Assembly (NCBI RefSeq): GCF_010672085.1
Contig: NZ_JAAHHT010000001.1
Span: 32,782 to 96,781 of the forward strand
Source: Okeania sp. SIO3I5
Lineage (GTDB): Bacteria > Cyanobacteriota > Cyanobacteriia > Cyanobacteriales > Microcoleaceae
Length of the DNA: 64,000 bases
Direction: 5' to 3'
Below, one piece after another: positions 1-8,776 of this stretch (positions are counted from its first letter, which is position 1; each line of letters opens with the position of its first letter). The notes under the pieces are model-generated. The model was not told the origin of the DNA. It ran no database searches and worked only from the letters and a program-made list of their open reading frames with translations. A program made the translations under genes and the position numbers.

Positions 1-10
1 AAACGGTAGA

Positions 11-544
11 CTATACATCTTCTGGGTAATCACCGCCACACTCAGTCAAAGCTAGTGGATCACCTGATGTGTTAGCACCTTGTGCTGATGCGTCTGTACT
101 CTCACAAAGAGCACTTTGGGAAGTCAGGGCTCCAGAGGCATCAGTCAAATATACTAAACCTGCATAAAATTTAACACCAAAAACAGCTTGTGCTGTCCAA
201 GCATTTGCTCCACCTTCGGCAGATGTATTCGCACCTATGTCATAAGTGTAATTACCTGTTGCAGTTTTAATGCCTAGACCTAATTTTCCGATCTGAGCTC
301 TATCTGTGATAAAACCACCGTTCTCTGCATAATAAGCTTGTTGACCTTTATTAATAGAAGCCAAATACTGCTTTGCTTCAGACTGCTTTGCTTTATTAGC
401 TTGGTTTAAGAAAGAAGGCAAGGCAATAGCAGACAAAATTCCAATAATGATGATAACCACCAACAGTTCAATCAGAGTGAAACCCTCTTCTTTTCTCTTC
501 TTAGCAACGTGCTGTAAGAACTTAGCCTTAAATTCAGTTTTCAT
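11..544 (-). CDS. Type IV pilin-like protein (PilA family)
   Basis: This is a 177-residue prepilin, the structural subunit of type IV pili or a minor pilin-like protein assembled through the inner membrane. The N-terminus has a basic leader (KKRKEEG) followed directly by FTLIELLVV and a hydrophobic stretch, so prepilin peptidase (PilD) should cut between G21 and F22. The conserved Glu at mature position 5 is present. The globular part holds two cysteines near the C-terminus (ALCES and LTECGG), which could form the usual C-terminal disulfide loop. On the minus strand AGGAG lies about 6 nt before the ATG. It reads off the left end of the window with no visible partner gene. The family is clear; whether it is the major pilin is not. 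Confidence 0.9.
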   Translation of the reverse strand: MKTEFKAKFLQHVAKKRKEEGFTLIELLVVIIIIGILSAIALPSFLNQANKAKQSEAKQYLASINKGQQAYYAENGGFITDRAQIGKLGLGIKTATGNYTYDIGANTSAEGGANAWTAQAVFGVKFYAGLVYLTDASGALTSQSALCESTDASAQGANTSGDPLALTECGGDYPEDV

Positions 545-723
545 TTTTTCTCCTATAACAATTGGACAAATAAATTTTTTCTCCTGAATCTAACTTACCC
601 ACCTTGCCAAAATTTCATATCACCTCCCAAGAAATTTTTTTTTCAGTAGGTTGGGTTGAGGGAAGAAACCCAACAAATTCTAAGCTCGTAGTTAGGCTTG
701 AACCCAAGGAAAATATATGAGGG
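545..723. other. Upstream region of the pilin gene
   Basis: This AT-rich stretch should hold the minus-strand pilin promoter. I see the Shine-Dalgarno next to the pilin start and a small inverted repeat, GGTTGGGTTGAGG facing AAACCCAAC, near 648-672. I recognise no gene and cannot define a promoter box with confidence. Confidence 0.4.
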
Positions 724-767
724 GCTGAAGCGCAACTACAAGCCTTTGTTTGTAGTTGCGCTTCAGC
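724..767. repeat. Perfect 18-bp hairpin inside a larger inverted repeat
   Basis: An 18-bp perfect stem (724-741 with 750-767) closes an 8-nt loop. It sits inside a longer structure: GAGGGGCTGAAGC at about 719 is matched by GGCTTCAGCCCCTC at about 842-855, so 719-855 looks like a short inverted-repeat element. There is no T-tract, so a factor-independent terminator is not the best reading. A REP-like or non-autonomous element is more likely. Confidence 0.6.
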
Positions 768-984
768 TCAGGGATAATAGATTAGGGGTTAAAGGATTTG
801 ATATGACGCTCCAAAGCAATAATAATTAGCTTCGTAGTACGGCTTCAGCCCCTCAATTCACTCTGAAAAAAAAAGGAGATAAATTGTTACTTACGGCTTG
901 CTGATTAAATCTCAAAGTATTTACAGATCAAGGTTATAGCTTTTTTTAGGTCTCACAATGGACAAACAAGCCATTGACATACTC

Positions 985-1283
985 CCGACGTTGCCCTTCT
1001 ATTCCCCCCTTTCAAAGGGGGGTTAGGGGGGATGGACAAAGCGGGATTCTGAGCGTCTGGGAAACCCTGACCGCTGCGCATGACAGAGGTGATGTCCTCC
1101 CCCTGTTTTGACTTTTACAATAACAAAATGCTCTTAGCTTGTGTCTTGGGCATATAAACGTTTAGCTTATGAAGGTATCCGAATCCGGGCCCAGGCTTTC
1201 ATCCCGACGCTCCCCCTCCCCCCTATGCACGGGGGGTTAGGGGGGATGGAGAGCGCGGGACAACAGCCAGGAAAGTTAACCTT
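985..1283. repeat. Dispersed ~290-bp repeat, copy 1
   Basis: This GC-richer segment has CCCCCC/GGGGGG-flanked arms (GGGGGGTTAGGGGGGATGG occurs at both ends). A clearly related copy lies in the opposite orientation at 18683-18965, sharing the two arms and the middle (AAGCTAA-ACGTT-ATA-GCCCAAGACACAAGCTAG pattern). No long open frame is shared, so it is probably a non-coding mobile or recombinogenic repeat. Confidence 0.65.
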
Positions 1284-1549
1284 ATAATTTGTTTGGGTAA
1301 ATTGTAGCGATCGCTCTTTAAGCACAAATGGCCTTTGTCAGCATTGGCCGTAATCTTCTAACCCACATTCCGCACTTCAATTTGTATTATTAAAAGTAGC
1401 ATCAAAATTCTTGATTTGGTAAGTATTTATACTATGCAAATCATCTCAATTACTTTTTTCGTTGATCAAATTCCGAGTCAATAATTAAGCATAAATACTT
1501 GCTTGATTGATTACTCAATTACGGCAGCTATGGTTATCTTCTAAAATTC

Positions 1550-1695
1550 TGTCTCCAGTAGGGGCCAGTTGACACCTCACTGAAAAATGCACCCATCCCT
1601 CTAGCGGGAGTGGGTTACGTTTCCTGCGTGTCCGATAAGTAATCGACCAGTGCCCCTTCCCTCCGGGACGCTACGCGAACGGCGACGGGACTTGA
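1550..1695. other. GC-rich island of unknown nature
   Basis: A roughly 145-bp GC-rich block sits in AT-rich surroundings. It carries the internal inverted repeat CCCTCTAGCGGGAG, and its two edges read AGGGGCCAGTTG and CCAGTGCCCCT, an imperfect inverted pair. It looks inserted, but I recognise no gene and no RNA family in it. Confidence 0.35.
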
Positions 1696-1889
1696 AAAAA
1701 AACAATTAATATCTCAACCTTGGTTTTTAGTTGAGTTTTTGTATTTTAACATACTTATCTGTAAAAGCGCTCTTATTGATTGGTTTTCCCATCTCTTCGC
1801 TCCCCTTATAGCTACCGCACTTGCTCCGCCAAAGGGAGAGCGCGGATCTTCAACCAACGTTGAGATAAATTATGATATTTTTGTCAGTA

Positions 1890-2070
1890 ATACCAATTTG
1901 ATAAATGTTGGCTACAAATATCTAGTTTTTTTTAAGGAGTCAGGAGTCAGAATAAATAGCTTCTTAGTCATTCTTAGTTCATAAATTATTGAATTCGTCA
2001 AAGGAACATCTCCTGTCAAGTCTTTTTATTGCCCTTATTATTTGTAACATTATTTTTTAAAATTGGTATA
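1890..2070. repeat. Element R8 copy 1 (ATACCAATTT ... AAATTGGTAT)
   Basis: A short element is bounded by TACCAATTTGATAAATGTT on the left and AAAATTGGTA on the right. A related copy in the opposite orientation lies at 14213-14421, sharing GGAGATGTTCCTTTGACGA (read there) and the ATATTTGTAG end. A third, more diverged copy lies in 40697-41100. It is non-coding. Confidence 0.6.
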
Positions 2071-2116
2071 ATAGGAATACTAGAGTTAAACAAATACATC
2101 TAATTAATATCAGCTT

Positions 2117-2335
2117 ATGAATAAAAATTTAATATGGTTATTCGTCATTGTGGCTATAGTTTTTGTAACTATTGGAGACAGTTTGGAATTCATGCCCGAA
2201 CCTGTCCAAAATGCCAGTTTAGAAAGTCGTAAATTTGTGGTTGGGTTATGGCCTAGGTGGTTAAAACCTAAAAATACTAATCAACGTACAGAAGAAGCTT
2301 TAGAAAAATTGGAAACTCCTGGTAAAACAGAATAG
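2117..2335 (+). CDS. Small membrane-anchored conserved-type hypothetical protein
   Basis: A 72-residue protein. Residues 5-20 (LIWLFVIVAIVFVTIG) form one hydrophobic helix at the N-terminus. It is followed by a polar, charged tail with the patch WPRWLKPK and an acidic end. This suggests a single-pass membrane or thylakoid-anchored peptide with its tail on one face. I do not recognise a named family. The composition looks coding and is unlike the repeat-derived frames nearby, and the ATG start is reasonable, but no strong ribosome-binding site is visible. It stands alone between long gaps, about 480 bp before the end of ilvC on the opposite strand. Confidence 0.6.
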   Translation: MNKNLIWLFVIVAIVFVTIGDSLEFMPEPVQNASLESRKFVVGLWPRWLKPKNTNQRTEEALEKLETPGKTE

Positions 2336-2818
2336 ACTAACCACAAATAATTATCAAAACACTTATGTGTGTTTAAATGGTTAATCCAGCCCACTTTTTT
2401 CAAGTAAATGTTATTTTGGTGACAATACGTCCTATTGGCGAGGCCAGTTCCGACCTAAGAGTGTTCGGTATTAAACAGGCAAAGAGATTTGAAAAGCTAG
2501 TTGAATAATTAATAATTAATAATTAATAATTAAATAGTTTTCTGATTATTAATTAATAGTTAATACAGCGTATTTTTGATCTGTGAGGTACGACTGTAAC
2601 AGTCTAGAAGGCTGTGCTACAATTTTATAATATATTTGTACCTCATGACGCGCTGAATCTGCTGTAATTAATAATTAAAGAGTGATCCAGCAGTATGTCA
2701 AATGACCTAAATTGAGGCTTGAGTCTTGGAGAAAAACTTCCCGCACTCACGCTCACCAGTAGGGGGTTTGGAGACCAAACCCCTACAATTAATTGTCACC
2801 CCTTCAACGAGGAAATTT
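2336..2818. other. Intergenic gap with short AT repeats
   Basis: I see runs of TAATTAATAA repeats (about 2505-2535) and an inverted pair around 2580-2650: TTGATCTGTGAGGTACGA, with TGTACCTCATGACG later. No gene is recognisable. Confidence 0.35.
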
Positions 2819-3814
2819 TTAGCGTTTCTTTAACCAGCTAAACATGGCGCGTAAATCTTTGCCAACTTCTTCAATAGGATGTTCCGCTTCTTGGCGACGT
2901 ATAGCAGTAAATACAGATTTGCCTGTTTGGTTTTCCATGACAAATTCGCGGGCAAACTGACCAGACTGAATCTCACTTAAGATTTTCCGCATCTCGGCGC
3001 GAGTTTCATCGGTAACGATGCGAGGTCCGCGAGTGTAGTCGCCAAACTCAGCAGTATTAGAGATACTGTCGCGCATATTTGCTAGACCACCTTCGACAAC
3101 TAGATCGACTATAAGTTTAACTTCGTGGAGACATTCAAAATAAGCTAGTTCTGGTTGATATCCAGCTTCTACTAGGGTTTGAAATCCAGCTTTAATTAAC
3201 CCACTGATACCGCCACAGAGAACTGCTTGTTCGCCAAATAGGTCGGTTTCGGTTTCTTCCCGGAAGGTAGTTTCTAGAATACCGGCGCGGGTACCACCAA
3301 TACCTTTAGCATAAGCCATGGCGCGATCGCGGGCAAGACCCGAAGCATCTTGGAAAATGGCAAATAGACAGGGGACACCTTCTCCTTGTTCATAAGTCCG
3401 TCTAACTAAATGTCCAGGGCCTTTTGGTGCTACCATTACTACGTCCACATTTGATGGGGGCAGAATTTGACCAAAGTGAATATTGAAACCGTGGGCAAAA
3501 GCTAGGATTTTTCCTTCTTTGAGATGGGGTTCTATTTCATTTTTATAGACTGTTTTCTGTACTTCGTCTGGTAATAGAATCATTATTAGGTCTGCTTTTT
3601 CGGCAGCTTCATTTACTGGGTAAACATCTAGACCTTCTGCTTTTGCTTTGGTAGTAGATTTACTGCCTGGATAGAGACCGACAATTACTTTTGAGCCACT
3701 ATCTTTGAGATTAAGGGCATGAGCATGACCTTGAGAACCATAGCCAATGATGGCGATCGTTTTATCGTTTAAGATGTCCAGGTTAGCATCGGTATCATAG
3801 TACATTTTGGCCAT
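2819..3814 (-). CDS. ilvC: Ketol-acid reductoisomerase (NADP+)
   Basis: IlvC catalyses the second step of branched-chain amino acid synthesis: Mg-dependent alkyl migration plus NADPH reduction of acetolactate or acetohydroxybutyrate in the cytosol. The protein has 331 residues, the short class I length. The Rossmann loop [17 protein letters not shown] lies near residues 24-40, followed by the phosphate-binding SKSTTK segment. [18 protein letters not shown] is the conserved active-site block. [12 protein letters not shown] supplies the metal-binding Asp and Glu of the knotted C-terminal domain, with further acidic ligands around [13 protein letters not shown]. The start MAKMYYD is preceded by AGGAG about 9 nt upstream on the minus strand. 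It is monocistronic here. Identification is secure. Confidence 0.97.
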   Translation of the reverse strand: MAKMYYDTDANLDILNDKTIAIIGYGSQGHAHALNLKDSGSKVIVGLYPGSKSTTKAKAEGLDVYPVNEAAEKADLIMILLPDEVQKTVYKNEIEPHLKEGKILAFAHGFNIHFGQILPPSNVDVVMVAPKGPGHLVRRTYEQGEGVPCLFAIFQDASGLARDRAMAYAKGIGGTRAGILETTFREETETDLFGEQAVLCGGISGLIKAGFQTLVEAGYQPELAYFECLHEVKLIVDLVVEGGLANMRDSISNTAEFGDYTRGPRIVTDETRAEMRKILSEIQSGQFAREFVMENQTGKSVFTAIRRQEAEHPIEEVGKDLRAMFSWLKKR

Positions 3815-3929
3815 TATTTTTGTCTCCTGCCAGCAATTATTATTATTTATGCAAAACTTTTATTATATCAAATGAAGTCAGAAGGTTTTGAGAATTTAGA
3901 ATTTAGAACTGAGAGGACTAAAGCCATGC

Positions 3930-4056
3930 ATATCAAATTATACACCATCTGTAGTGGCGAGTCGCGACTCGCCACTACTAGATAGCGGTGCGACCCCGCG
4001 ACGACGAAAGTCGCAAGGGAACGCGCACCAAGAGATGGTGGTTCTGCGTAAGTCCT
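3930..4056. repeat. Element R3 (AGGACTTACGCA family), diverged copy
   Basis: The right end TGCGTAAGTCCTGA matches the terminus of the R3 elements at 10345, 35105 and 36850. The inner palindrome TAGTGGCGAGTCGCGACTCGCCACTA is a very strong hairpin in the position occupied by GGGGCGAACGGCCGTTCGCCCC in other copies. The left terminus is eroded. Confidence 0.6.
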
Positions 4057-4282
4057 GATTGAAAATTATTAAATTTTGTAGTTCAATTCTAAATATAGAG
4101 AATACCTCTTGCAAAAGTTTTAATTAAATCAATTTTAAGACATTAAATAAACTATTTTATCCCCCTGATTCCCTCCATACCTATTCCCTATTCCATGAAT
4201 TCTAAATTCTTAAACTTTGTCTTTCAATTCTGAATTGAGAATTCTGAATTCTAAATTCTTAAATCAATTCTAAATTCTAAAT

Positions 4283-4804
4283 TCAATATCCATCAGGGCT
4301 GATAGTAGTATGATCGTATTCTGCCATTGATAAATCAATTTGTCTAGCTCGAAATAAATTACACCATCCCAATTTAGCATTATCTAACTTTGCTTTTTCT
4401 AGGTTAGCTCCTCTCAAATCTCCATACCTTAAATCTGTATCTATTAAATTTGCTTTATATAAGTTTGCACCTTGCAAATTAATTCTACTCAAATTTGCAC
4501 CACGAAAATTAGCATGACGTAAATTAGCTCTCGATAGATTTCCCTGTTGAATATTACTATCAGATAAGTTAGCTTGATAAAGTTTAATATCTCCCATTTC
4601 TACTTCCAGCAAATTACATCTTTGGAGGTTAGCTTGATTCAAATTTGCATAAGGCATATAAGCTCTTTGTAAATTAGAACCTTCTAAATTAATTCCTTCT
4701 AAATTAGCTTCAAATAATTCAATATTACTTAAATCAATGCCAGAAAATTCTCTTTGACCCTCAGCATATCTCCATAGTAATTCTTCTGCACTCATCTTCT
4801 CCAT
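4283..4804 (-). CDS. Pentapeptide-repeat protein
   Basis: A 173-residue protein made almost entirely of A(N/D)Lxx pentapeptides (for example ANLEG, SNLQR, ANLNQ, ANLYK, ANLID), about 20 repeats from residue 25 to 155. Such repeats fold into a right-handed quadrilateral beta-helix. Members are abundant in cyanobacteria and mostly of unknown function; some mimic DNA or act as scaffolds. The N-terminal 20 residues (MSAEELLWRYAEGQREFSG) are a common capping leader of cyanobacterial members. An alternative start is the second Met at residue 4. There is no signal peptide, so it is probably cytosolic. It stands alone. Confidence 0.85.
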   Translation of the reverse strand: MEKMSAEELLWRYAEGQREFSGIDLSNIELFEANLEGINLEGSNLQRAYMPYANLNQANLQRCNLLEVEMGDIKLYQANLSDSNIQQGNLSRANLRHANFRGANLSRINLQGANLYKANLIDTDLRYGDLRGANLEKAKLDNAKLGWCNLFRARQIDLSMAEYDHTTISPDGY

Positions 4805-4993
4805 TTCAATATTTTTAGAGCTACTGGTTAGCAGTTGATAATCATCATTTATTAAATAAATAATGAGTATTTATACTTATTGTATTTATCAAGATTTATA
4901 CTAAGATGGCCTGATAAAAATTACTGGGATTCTAATCCTTTTTTAAGATTTGTAAAATTTTCATTCATAATTCTTAAAAGAGGGAGTAGGGAG

Positions 4994-5133
4994 TGTGGGA
5001 GGGTGGGAGGTGTGGGAAGTGTGGGAGGTGTGGGAAGTGTGGGAGGTGTGGGAGGTGTGGGAAGTGTGGGAGGTGTGGGAGGTGTGGGAAGTGTGGGAGG
5101 TGTGGGAAGTGTGGGAGGTGTGGGAAGTGTGGG
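4994..5133. repeat. 9-bp tandem repeat array (GTGGGAGGT / GTGGGAAGT)
   Basis: About fifteen near-perfect 9-bp units alternate between GTGTGGGAG and GTGTGGGAA. Because 9 is divisible by 3, all six frames stay open and give artificial Gly/Val, Cys/Gly or His/Thr/Ser repeats; I do not regard any of these as genes. The same unit occurs in reverse orientation at 37255-37318 and in short form at 8110-8165. Confidence 0.9.
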
Positions 5134-5437
5134 AGAAATAATTTTTCCTTGATTTTTCTGCCTCGCCCTGCCCCAAAGTCCTCACTTTATGCAGCTCTTT
5201 TTACCGAAAAACTGATACTTTTTCACGACTTAAAATGGCTAAAACCTTTATCTGTAAATGCTTTGATATTTAATCAGCAGAGCAATAATTAGTTTGATTT
5301 TTTGGCATTGGTGAAATAAGGTATGAAATTCGGATCAGAGTAAGGTTGATAGTAAGGAAAAAAGCTGTTTTGACTACTGACTACTTTAGGGGCGAGCAAG
5401 CGAATCGCCCCTACTAAAAATCATACAATCATTCAGG

Positions 5438-5581
5438 AAGGCCGATTTTTTATTATTGGAAATGTCTATTAGAATCATTGTCAGGAAGAGGGAGTAGGGA
5501 GTAGGGAGTAGGGAGTAAGGAGTAGGGGGAAGTATTGGTTGGATTTTTTATTATTGGAAATGTCTATTAGAATCATTGTCA
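5438..5581. repeat. Direct duplication of a ~44-bp R1 end
   Basis: The segment TTTTTTATTATTGGAAATG...TCATTGTCAG occurs twice, at 5438-5482 and 5539-5581. A GGGAGTAGGGAGTA run lies between them. Each copy carries the GGAAATGTCTATTA terminus of element R1, so this is probably a duplicated R1 remnant just upstream of the SagB-like gene. Confidence 0.6.
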
Positions 5582-5600
5582 GACGAATCCTAATAAAATA

Positions 5601-7121
5601 ATGCCAGAAATTAGACAATCTATTGCCCAACATTACCATGAGCGGACAAAATACGACCCAGAAACGATTGGGAGTAAAAGTCATCAACTAGACTGGGAAA
5701 ATCAACCAATACCATTCAAAGAGTATAAAATTGGCACAACTGTTGACCTGAAACCCTATCTGCAAGAAAAAATTAATCCAGAAAAAGACTCCAAAGAAGG
5801 AGAAAACCTATCCAACTTACTTATGTGTAGCTATGGCTTGACTGCTAAGATAGCAACAATGATGGGAAATCATTACTTAAGAGCAGCTCCTTCTGCTGGG
5901 GGGTTGTATCCAGCAGAGGTTTATTTAATTTCCCGTGGCACAACCCTATTACCTGCGGGATTATATAACTATCAGGCCAAAACTCATTCATTACTGAGAT
6001 TTTGGGACAATAGAGTATGGCCAGAATTGCAGGATGCTTGTTTTTGGCATCCAGCTCTAGAAAATACAAAATTAGCGATCGCCATTACTGCCATCTTTTA
6101 TCGTTCTGCTTGGCGTTACGAAGACCGCGCCTATAGACGAATATTTTTAGATACAGGTCACTTATTAGGTAACATTGAACTAGCTTCTGCTTTGAGTAAC
6201 TACCGACCGCATCTAATTGGGGGGTTTAATGATGAAGCAATAAATCAAATGCTTTATTTAGATACAACAGAAGAACAGGCGATCGCTATTGTTGCTTTAG
6301 CAGACTTACTAGATATCGAACAAAATTTGCCTCAGTGGCAAACTGCTTTACCTTCTGGTACTCAAACAGATTATCCAATGATTCCAGATGGTGAACTGCT
6401 AAAATATTTACATGAAGCGACTCACATTAACTCAAATTCTCCAAAAGTACCTGCTTGGAAAACAAGAGAAACTCCAGAATATTCAGAAGATAAATATAAC
6501 TTTCCATTTTGTACAAAAGTTTCCACTGTTACTCCTTCCATTTCCTGGGGTAAAGACTTAGAAGGTCTCAGAAATACAATTCTCAAACGACGTTCCACTC
6601 GCGCCTATACTGGAGAAGCTATTCCTTTAAAGGAATTATTAGCTGTATTAGATTTTACTTATCAATCCCAGCATTACTTTAATCAAGAATTAGATGGTAA
6701 TCCTGATTATTTTGACCTAAGTTTGATTGAAACGTTTATTGCAGTTTCTGAAGTAGATGGTTTAGAAGATGGTTGTTATTATTATGCCCCAATGGCTCAA
6801 GAGTTGCGACAAATTAGGTTTAAAAATTTCCGAGAAGAGTTACATTTTTTGTGCTTAGGGCAAGACTTAGGTAGGGATGCTGCTGTTGTCTTGTTTCATA
6901 CTGCCGATCTGAAAAAAGCTGTAGGCAAATATGGCGATCGGGTTTACCGTTACCTCCATGCAGATGCAGGGCATTTAGGGCAAAGACTGAATTTAGCAGC
7001 TATTCATCTGGGTTTAGGTGTTAGTGGTATTGCTGGTTTCTTTGACGATCGCGTGAATGAAGTTTTAGGTATTCCTGTCGATGAGGCAGTTGTTTATATT
7101 ACAACTTTAGGTAGTCCTTAA
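5601..7121 (+). CDS. SagB/ThcOx-type nitroreductase-family dehydrogenase
   Basis: A 506-residue flavoprotein with two nitroreductase-like halves. The N-terminal half (about residues 70-240) holds the SAGGLYPAEVYL block typical of SagB/ThcOx enzymes. The C-terminal half (about 320-506) begins RRSTRAYTG and ends with HADAGHLGQRLNLAA...GLGVSGIAGFFDD, the FMN-contacting region. Family members include azoline oxidases that turn thiazolines and oxazolines into thiazoles and oxazoles in RiPP pathways. Many cyanobacterial homologues are stand-alone and uncharacterised. No precursor peptide, YcaO or E1-like protein lies nearby, so a RiPP role is not supported here. The start ATG lies about 20 bp after an R1 remnant. 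Confidence 0.85.
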   Translation: MPEIRQSIAQHYHERTKYDPETIGSKSHQLDWENQPIPFKEYKIGTTVDLKPYLQEKINPEKDSKEGENLSNLLMCSYGLTAKIATMMGNHYLRAAPSAGGLYPAEVYLISRGTTLLPAGLYNYQAKTHSLLRFWDNRVWPELQDACFWHPALENTKLAIAITAIFYRSAWRYEDRAYRRIFLDTGHLLGNIELASALSNYRPHLIGGFNDEAINQMLYLDTTEEQAIAIVALADLLDIEQNLPQWQTALPSGTQTDYPMIPDGELLKYLHEATHINSNSPKVPAWKTRETPEYSEDKYNFPFCTKVSTVTPSISWGKDLEGLRNTILKRRSTRAYTGEAIPLKELLAVLDFTYQSQHYFNQELDGNPDYFDLSLIETFIAVSEVDGLEDGCYYYAPMAQELRQIRFKNFREELHFLCLGQDLGRDAAVVLFHTADLKKAVGKYGDRVYRYLHADAGHLGQRLNLAAIHLGLGVSGIAGFFDDRVNEVLGIPVDEAVVYITTLGSP

Positions 7122-7309
7122 GGAGTGGGGAAGTGTGGGAATAGGGGAGTAGGGGAGTAGGGGAGTAGGGGAGATTGAATACTGAAGTAATTATAGAATT
7201 CTGGAGAGTACAAAGTTCTAAGTGAAAAAAACCATTCCCCGGCAAAAGTTAGAGAATGGTGCATACTGGTTAATGATTCTAAATTTTTACCAGCTAATCT
7301 CTATTATGC

Positions 7310-8009
7310 AGATAATATCATGTCCGAATGATTTTATGTGTGGTAAATAAGAAAAAATTACCATTGAAGACTGTATTACAGCGCTTTTCAGTTGAGTAGA
7401 CCACAAAACTGTTGTAGGAGTAAGGAGTAATGAGTAAGGAGTAATGAGTAAGGAGTAATGAGTCAAAGGTTAGTAACAAAAGAATACAAATCTTCCATAA
7501 AAACCCCGGATGATTACAACTGTGGTCAAGAGAGCATGAAAACTGCTATAAGGGCGCGGACATTTCTAAATCCTGTTTGCGCAGCATGACCTAGAAAAAG
7601 CCTTTAAAAGTCTGCTGTTAAGTGTTAAGTGTTAAGTGTTCACGCTTCGCCTAGGGTTATACTTGTGACGATGTGGTTCATTGATTTGAAAAGCGCTGTA
7701 ATGGATAGTTGGTATGCAACACAAAGGTTAATGGGATTAATAGATAATATAGGAAAAATTTATTACTGTCCTTTAAAAATAAATCGCGCACGTAGATGAT
7801 ACTGGTCGCGAGTGAAAAATATAAAAAGATAGGAGAATTAAGTGGGAATGAGTCTGAAAAAATATCAGGTAAAATAATTAAAATTCAAGGAATTCCTGTG
7901 ATCTCAAAAAGTCAAGCTCCATACGGGCAAATATTTCTACCAACCGCGACAGAATATGTTGTTAATAACTTAGAGAAAATTTTAGGAATTTTATCTCTAG
8001 GAATTAATA
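7310..8009 (+). pseudogene. Transposase relic split by element R4 and cut by R1
   Basis: Before 7378 the frame reads KKKLPLKTV. After 7700 it resumes as MDSWYATQRLMGLIDN and IGKIYYCPLKINR, then after a stop and frameshift as EKYKKIGELSGNESEKISGK and IIKIQGIP. This is the central part of a DDE transposase of the IS4/IS701-like type found in cyanobacteria (MDSWYA and CPLK-NR blocks). Removing 7379-7700 joins the codons ACT GTA TTA ATG GAT without a break. The 3' part ends at an R1 element (8010). The N- and C-terminal catalytic parts are missing, so it is dead. The 5' limit is uncertain. Confidence 0.65.
7379..7698. mobile_element. Element R4 (CAGCGCTTTTCA termini) with TA duplication
   Basis: This is a 320-bp non-coding element with inverted ends CAGCGCTTTTCA...TGAAAAGCGCTG, extended inwards by GTAGACCACA and TGTGGTTCA. 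It is flanked by TA at 7377-7378 and 7699-7700. TA duplication plus terminal inverted repeats is the signature of Tc1/mariner/IS630-type non-autonomous elements. A 102-bp copy lies at 36864-36965, also with TA on both sides. The interior holds GTAAGGAGTAATGA and AAGTGTTAAGTGTT direct repeats. Confidence 0.8.
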
Positions 8010-8258
8010 GATATCTCCAGAAAGGAGGGAACAGGGAACACTTAACTGGGAACTGGGAACAGGGAGAAGTAATTGATGATTTGGTGGTGGTGCTGAGGAA
8101 TGGTAGAGAGAGTGTGGGAGGTTGGTTCGTGTGGGAGGTTGGTTCGTGTGGGAGGTGTGGGAAGAAATTAAAAAATATATATTTTCACCATTACAATGCA
8201 GGACTACCGATGATTTTATAGATAAGAATTGATTCTATTTTTGATTTTTGGAGATGTC
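8010..8258. mobile_element. Element R1 (GACATCTCC termini) with TAATA flanks
   Basis: A 249-bp element begins GATATCTCCAGAAAGGAGG and ends TTTTTGGAGATGTC, with TAATA on both sides (8005-8009 and 8259-8263). The inside carries GGGAACA-type heptamers and GTGGGAGGTTGGTTC repeats. A long plus-strand frame from 7796 to 8221 runs through it and is a chance extension of the transposase relic, not a gene. Confidence 0.7.
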
Positions 8259-8377
8259 TAATATAGCAATCCTCTAATATATTTGTGTATAAAAATCTTA
8301 CCGCTTTTCGGGAATAGGGAATAAGCAATGGGCAATAGGGAAGAGTTGCAGAGTTTATTTCTAGTTTTTGAATTGTT

Positions 8378-8587
8378 ATATCATGTCCGGATAATTAGTC
8401 ATAAAAAAACTTTTTCCTCCTTATACATTCAAACTCTCTTCTCTTCCCTCCTGAGGACCTACGGACGTTGCTTGAACATTAATGCGTTACATGTCGCGCA
8501 GCGTTAGCGGAGCGAAAGCGTCAGCAATACGTCCCTACCTCCTGACTCCTCCTTCCTTATTTATAACTATTCAACCGGACATGATAT
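8378..8587. mobile_element. Element R2 (ATATCATGTCCGG termini)
   Basis: A 210-bp element has inverted termini ATATCATGTCCGGATAATTA and ACCGGACATGATAT. Related full or partial copies occur at 16355-16491, 16857-17030, 19132-19253, 28857-28978 and 41794-42032, plus lone ends at about 7315 and 17166. Its interior includes a GCGCAGCGTTAGCGGAGCG segment also found elsewhere. It encodes nothing. Confidence 0.75.
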
Positions 8588-8776
8588 TACAACCTATTTA
8601 GGATTGCTATAGTAATTTGGGTGTTGGTAAATAAAGGTATGAAAATAAAAATTGAACAATCTCAAATATTTGTTATTCAATAGTTTAGGAATTACCAAAA
8701 AATACAAATCATACCCTAATTTACCAATGCCGTAATTTACCTTCATAACTTCCTGATAACTAATAACTGATAACTG

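Noticed and set aside
1739..1984. An 81-residue plus-strand frame
   Set aside because: It crosses repeat words (GCTCCGCCAAAGGGAGAGCG) and the left end of R8. No domain or start signal was seen.
4880..5292. Three overlapping open frames encoding Val/Gly, Cys/Gly and His/Thr/Ser repeats
   Set aside because: They run through a 9-bp tandem repeat, where all frames stay open by arithmetic. No start signal, domain or non-repeat region supports translation.
5601..7121. RiPP (azole) biosynthetic cluster around the SagB-like gene
   Set aside because: No YcaO, E1-like, precursor peptide or transporter gene was found within several kilobases.
7796..8221. A 141-residue plus-strand gene
   Set aside because: Its first 70 codons are a piece of the transposase relic and the rest is element R1 with heptamers.
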